Assembly: GCF_018854495.1 (NCBI RefSeq) | Contig: NZ_JABBDR010000304.1 | Coordinates: 1-9,619 of the forward strand | Direction of reading: 5' to 3' | Length of the DNA: 9,619 nucleotides | Source: Acidithiobacillus ferruginosus | Lineage (GTDB): Bacteria > Pseudomonadota > Gammaproteobacteria > Acidithiobacillales > Acidithiobacillaceae | In this document: in pieces, positions 6,986 through 9,619 of the stretch | Layout: each line of letters opens with the position of its first letter | Position numbering within the stretch: position 1 is the first letter of the stretch | Notes under the pieces: generated by a model | Seen by the model: the letters and a program-made list of their open reading frames with translations, nothing else | Databases searched by the model: none | Told to the model about the DNA's origin: nothing | Position numbers and translations under genes: made by a program

Positions 6986-8056
6986 GTGTCTCTGGTAGAG
7001 GTGGTTTTCTCGGATCTCTTCGTAACCGACGATCCGGCGTCGTGCTGGTACAAGGTGACGCCGGATTCTCTGGAGGCGCATGGCTTGCCACAGTCGTGCC
7101 ATGAGGAATTGGCGCGCCTGCGGGCGCTTCTGATAGATCGCTCGGGTCGGGATAAAGGGGATTCACCGGATTTTAAGGTGGACTGGCAAGAAACGCGCTT
7201 ACGTGTGGAGCGCATGGACACCTCGGAAGGGGCCATCTATGTGTGTCGGCGTTACGGCGTTACGCCCAGGCACCTGGCGGATCTCGGTTTCCCGCCGATG
7301 ATCGCGCAGCGTCTTTTGGCCACCGATGACAAGAATGACAAGACGGGATTCCGGGAAGGGCTGGTGGCTTTTTTAGGTCGGACGGGCAGCGGCAAGAGCA
7401 CGGCGGCCGCCGCCTATATCATTGAGCGCCTGGAGCAGTCTGGCGGGGTGTGCTGGACGGCGGAGAATCCCATCGAGCTGGCCTTGCAGGGGCGCCATGG
7501 CAAGGGGGTCTGCTACCAGTTGGAAGTCGCGGATGATCACGGTTTTGGCGAGGCGATCCGGCACATATTGCGGGCGTCCCCCAATCTGATACTGATCGGG
7601 GAAATCCGCGACAAGACGGCGGCGCAGGAGGCGATTCATGCCGCCCTGACGGGGCATCTGGTGGTGACGACCTTGCATGCCAATGATCTGCTTACGGGTC
7701 TGGCGCGATTGGCGCGGCTCGCCGGAGATCCCGTTTTGCTGGCAGATGCGTTGCGTGCCGCCATGCACTTGCGATTGAGCAACAACATCAACGGAAATGG
7801 TTTGCCTGGCCAGATTGACACCCAGCATGGGGTTGGCACCCGGCATGGGGTTAGCACCCTGCAAGGGGTTGGCACCCTGCAAGGGATTCCCGGCAGAAAC
7901 GCCCCTCCTCAGCGGATATTGACGGTGGAGCCTTTGTTGATTACCGGGGAGAACGTGGACGGGTTGCGATCCACGTTGCGAGGTGGGGAGTTCCACTTGC
8001 TCAAAAGTGAAGTGGATCGTCAGCGGCGACTGTTTATGGGGGGTGGATTGCCATGA
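6986..8056 (+). CDS. Second pilus ATPase, PilT/DotB-like, with internal repeat array
   Basis: Cytoplasmic RecA-fold ATPase of 356 aa, in the PilT/GspE/DotB group. Walker A is GRTGSGKST at residues 131-139, an Asp-box-like CWTAENPIEL is near 156-165, Walker B is LILIGEIRD at 201-209, and the His box TGHLVVTTLHAND is at 222-234. It lacks the tetracysteine of PilQ-type ATPases and the C-terminal AIRNLIR motif of classical PilT, so a DotB-like or plasmid PilT-like subgroup fits better. Residues about 279-303 are encoded by four 18-base repeat units, between SNNINGNG and PPQRILTVEP. The first usable start is GTG at 6986, because an in-frame TGA lies at 6980-6982. No good RBS precedes it, so translation may depend on coupling to pilS seven bases upstream. 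R64 has no second ATPase in this position (its pilT is a transglycosylase), so the symbol is left empty. Its role could be retraction or regulation of assembly. Confidence 0.85.
   Translation: MSLVEVVFSDLFVTDDPASCWYKVTPDSLEAHGLPQSCHEELARLRALLIDRSGRDKGDSPDFKVDWQETRLRVERMDTSEGAIYVCRRYGVTPRHLADLGFPPMIAQRLLATDDKNDKTGFREGLVAFLGRTGSGKSTAAAAYIIERLEQSGGVCWTAENPIELALQGRHGKGVCYQLEVADDHGFGEAIRHILRASPNLILIGEIRDKTAAQEAIHAALTGHLVVTTLHANDLLTGLARLARLAGDPVLLADALRAAMHLRLSNNINGNGLPGQIDTQHGVGTRHGVSTLQGVGTLQGIPGRNAPPQRILTVEPLLITGENVDGLRSTLRGGEFHLLKSEVDRQRRLFMGGGLP
7823..7894 (-). repeat. Four-unit 18-base tandem repeat in the second ATPase gene
   Basis: Units at 7823-7840 (CAGCATGGGGTTGGCACC), 7841-7858 (CGGCATGGGGTTAGCACC), 7859-7876 (CTGCAAGGGGTTGGCACC) and 7877-7894 (second half degenerate). 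The orientation is opposite to the pilP arrays. The array encodes QHGVGT-RHGVST-LQGVGT-LQGIPG. The period is a multiple of three, so gain or loss of units keeps the frame. The array is contiguous without spacers, which excludes CRISPR. Confidence 0.88.
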
Positions 8057-8532
8057 TCTTCTGGATATTGCCGATGTTGCTGGCCGTTTTTATGGCGAGC
8101 GCGCAGGGACTCGTCCACAACCAGGCGGATGCGGTTTTACCACCGGTGACACAGGTTTCCGCCGCCGCCGTGGGGCAGGACTTTGTGGCCTACCGCAACG
8201 CCGTGGGCGTCTATGCGAGCGCCAATCCGGCCTTTACCGGCAGCGTGCCCGCCAGCAGCCTCGCGCTGCCGGGCGGAATGCCGTTGCTGCAAGGCGCCGA
8301 CAATCAGGTAACAGCTACGGCCTCGGGACAGGGGCGAATCATCACCTGCTGGGCGACGCTGCCGGCTTCCGCCTTGTTTCAGACGATCAAGAATATGAAT
8401 GGAGACGCCTCCATGGGTTTGGTGAGCGGAACACAATGGAGTTCTCCGGTGTATGGCCCTATGGGAAACCTGCCATCAGGGGTCCAGGTGCCCAACGGGG
8501 ATGCGGTTTCGATTGTGCAGCTAGGGAATTGA
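8053..8532 (+). CDS. pilM: PilM-like type IVb pilus protein
   Basis: Small membrane-anchored protein of 159 aa resembling the plasmid PilM family of R64-type pili, of unknown exact role. The ATG overlaps the ATPase stop (ATGA) and follows a G-rich RBS at 8038-8046. Residues 1-18 (MIFWILPMLLAVFMASAQ) form an uncleaved anchor or signal segment without a prepilin Gly-Glu site. The family-like core is GQDFVAYRNAVGVYASANPA (residues 41-60), followed by FTGSVPASSLALPGGM. The C-terminal half contains an ASGQGRIITCW segment with the only Cys and ends in a Gly/Pro-rich stretch. In R64, pilM precedes pilN; here the gene sits just before pilV. A minor pilin is an alternative, but the missing cleavage motif argues against it. 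Confidence 0.7.
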   Translation: MIFWILPMLLAVFMASAQGLVHNQADAVLPPVTQVSAAAVGQDFVAYRNAVGVYASANPAFTGSVPASSLALPGGMPLLQGADNQVTATASGQGRIITCWATLPASALFQTIKNMNGDASMGLVSGTQWSSPVYGPMGNLPSGVQVPNGDAVSIVQLGN

Positions 8533-8542
8533 GGAGCAGATC

Positions 8543-9619
8543 ATGGACGCAATTTTGGGGGTGTTGTTTGCATCACTGGTCGGCCTGCTGATGATCCCGA
8601 CCTATATGCATTTTGAAACGTTGGCCATCGATAACGCCAAGGCGGCCACCACGGCGCAGCAGATGCAGCAGGTATCGCAGGCGGCGCAGGCATACATCCA
8701 GGCCAATTATTCGGCGGTGGAGGCGAACAGCACAGCCAGTAGTCCGGCCACCATCACGGTATCGATGCTGCAGAATACCGGTTATTTGCCGAATGCTTTC
8801 AGCGCCGCGAACCCCTTTGGTCAGCTGTGGCAAGTGCAAGTGCTTCAACCCACGCCAGGCCAGTTGCAGGCGTTGGTGCTCACCCAGGGCGGGACGCAAA
8901 TCGGACAGGTGCAGGCACCGATGATCGCCGCACAGGCGGGGGCCCAGGGCGGTTTTGTCCCCTACAACGGCCAATACGGCACCCTGAATGATACGGTGGC
9001 CCACGGCGCCTATTCCGGCTGGCAGGTTTCCATGTCGGGATACTCCAACCCCGGGCCTGGGCATTTGGCGGCGCTACTGGCATTCAATAACGGCAATTTG
9101 GAAAACAATTACCTCTACCGCGTCGCGGTACCCGGCCAGCCGCAGCTCAACACCATGCAGACGAACCTGAACATGGGGGCGAACAGCGTCAACAATGCCA
9201 ACGAGGTCAATGCGCAGTCGGAGACCTTGGCTGCCGGTGATCCAAATGGTCAGTATGGTGCACTGCAGATCGGCAGCAACTACTACTATGGAGATGGCAG
9301 CAATGCCGCAGTACGCACACCAGGTGGTTTCTATGTTCAGAACCAGAACGGGAGCGGACCGGCAAGTATTGCGGAAGTGAACAACGTGCAGGCGGCAGGG
9401 AATATCACAACGCCGGCCCTGGTGCAGGGCGGCTACATCAACAGCACCGGCGACGTGAATGCGCAGAATGCGCTCACTGTCGGCCCCGCTTCTGGATATG
9501 GCGGCAACTGGGTAGCCAACAATGCCGGTGACAGTTCGCAGGCGGGAAACTTTTGGGCGTCGGGGAATATCAACACACCCGGGTTTTGGGCCGATAATAA
9601 CGGGTACTCTGGCACCACG
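8543..9619 (+). CDS. pilV: PilV-like tip adhesin, N-terminal 359 residues (3' end outside window)
   Basis: Minor pilin that in R64-type systems sits at the pilus tip and recognises recipient cells. GAGGAG at 8531-8536 is six bases before the ATG. The frame stays open to the right edge, giving 359 codons. Residues 1-6 (MDAILG) mirror the pilS leader and are followed by a hydrophobic helix (VLFASLVGLLMIPTYM) and an amphipathic helix (AKAATTAQQMQQVSQAAQAY), then a pilin-like domain to about residue 195. The segment YRVAVPGQPQLNTMQTNLNM (192-211) with GANSVNNANEV resembles the transition to the stalk in PilV proteins. From about 220 onward come short Gly/Asn/Gln-rich beta-type repeats (GNITTPALVQGGYINSTGDV, GNWVANN, GNFWASGNINTPGFWADNNG). 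No cysteine occurs in the visible part. In R64 the C-terminus is switched by a shufflon; that region would lie downstream. Confidence 0.83.
   Translation, partial: MDAILGVLFASLVGLLMIPTYMHFETLAIDNAKAATTAQQMQQVSQAAQAYIQANYSAVEANSTASSPATITVSMLQNTGYLPNAFSAANPFGQLWQVQVLQPTPGQLQALVLTQGGTQIGQVQAPMIAAQAGAQGGFVPYNGQYGTLNDTVAHGAYSGWQVSMSGYSNPGPGHLAALLAFNNGNLENNYLYRVAVPGQPQLNTMQTNLNMGANSVNNANEVNAQSETLAAGDPNGQYGALQIGSNYYYGDGSNAAVRTPGGFYVQNQNGSGPASIAEVNNVQAAGNITTPALVQGGYINSTGDVNAQNALTVGPASGYGGNWVANNAGDSSQAGNFWASGNINTPGFWADNNGYSGTT

Noticed and set aside
7823..7894. CRISPR array
   Set aside because: Units are 18 bases, directly contiguous without spacers, and translated in frame within an ATPase gene.
8281..8305. 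Further repeat copy in the PilM-like gene (PLLQGADN)
   Set aside because: The peptide looks similar to PLQGAN, but the DNA contains extra bases and several mismatches and cannot be separated from chance.

Overview
This window is the core of a type IVb pilus operon of the kind first described on IncI plasmids such as R64 (thin conjugative pilus). Every gene is on the + strand. The DNA is GC-rich and proteobacterial in style, with clear Shine-Dalgarno sequences and stop/start overlaps. The gene set suggests a conjugative plasmid or an integrative conjugative element rather than a chromosomal motility pilus. The host cannot be fixed from sequence. An acidophile of the Acidithiobacillus type, whose integrative elements carry such pil clusters, is a guess from memory with low confidence.

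Layout: the 3' part of the outer-membrane secretin pilN (from the window edge to 1547), pilP (1547-2386), pilO (2386-3612), the assembly ATPase pilQ (3602-5188), the platform protein pilR (5188-6414), a 69-base gap with a strong ribosome binding site, the major pilin pilS (6484-6978), a second, PilT/DotB-like ATPase (6986-8056), a PilM-like protein (8053-8532), and the first 359 codons of the PilV-like tip adhesin (8543 to the window edge). Five of the eight junctions overlap by 1, 4 or 11 bases, so this reads as one translationally coupled operon. There is no gene-free stretch above 69 bases.

How the parts fit: PilS subunits are polymerised at PilR with energy from PilQ. PilO and PilP link the inner membrane to the PilN secretin, through which the fibre leaves. 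PilV would sit at the tip as adhesin. The second ATPase has no counterpart in the R64 pil operon and could drive retraction or a specialised assembly step. A prepilin peptidase, a lytic transglycosylase, PilL and a shufflon recombinase are not in the window.

The most unusual feature is an 18-base repeat family (approximate consensus CCCTTGCAGGGTGCTAAC) placed inside the coding sequences of pilN, pilP (twice), pilR and the second ATPase. It occurs in both orientations and is read in three different frames, always without disrupting the gene. It looks like an intragenic repeat that spreads by in-frame insertion and copy-number change.
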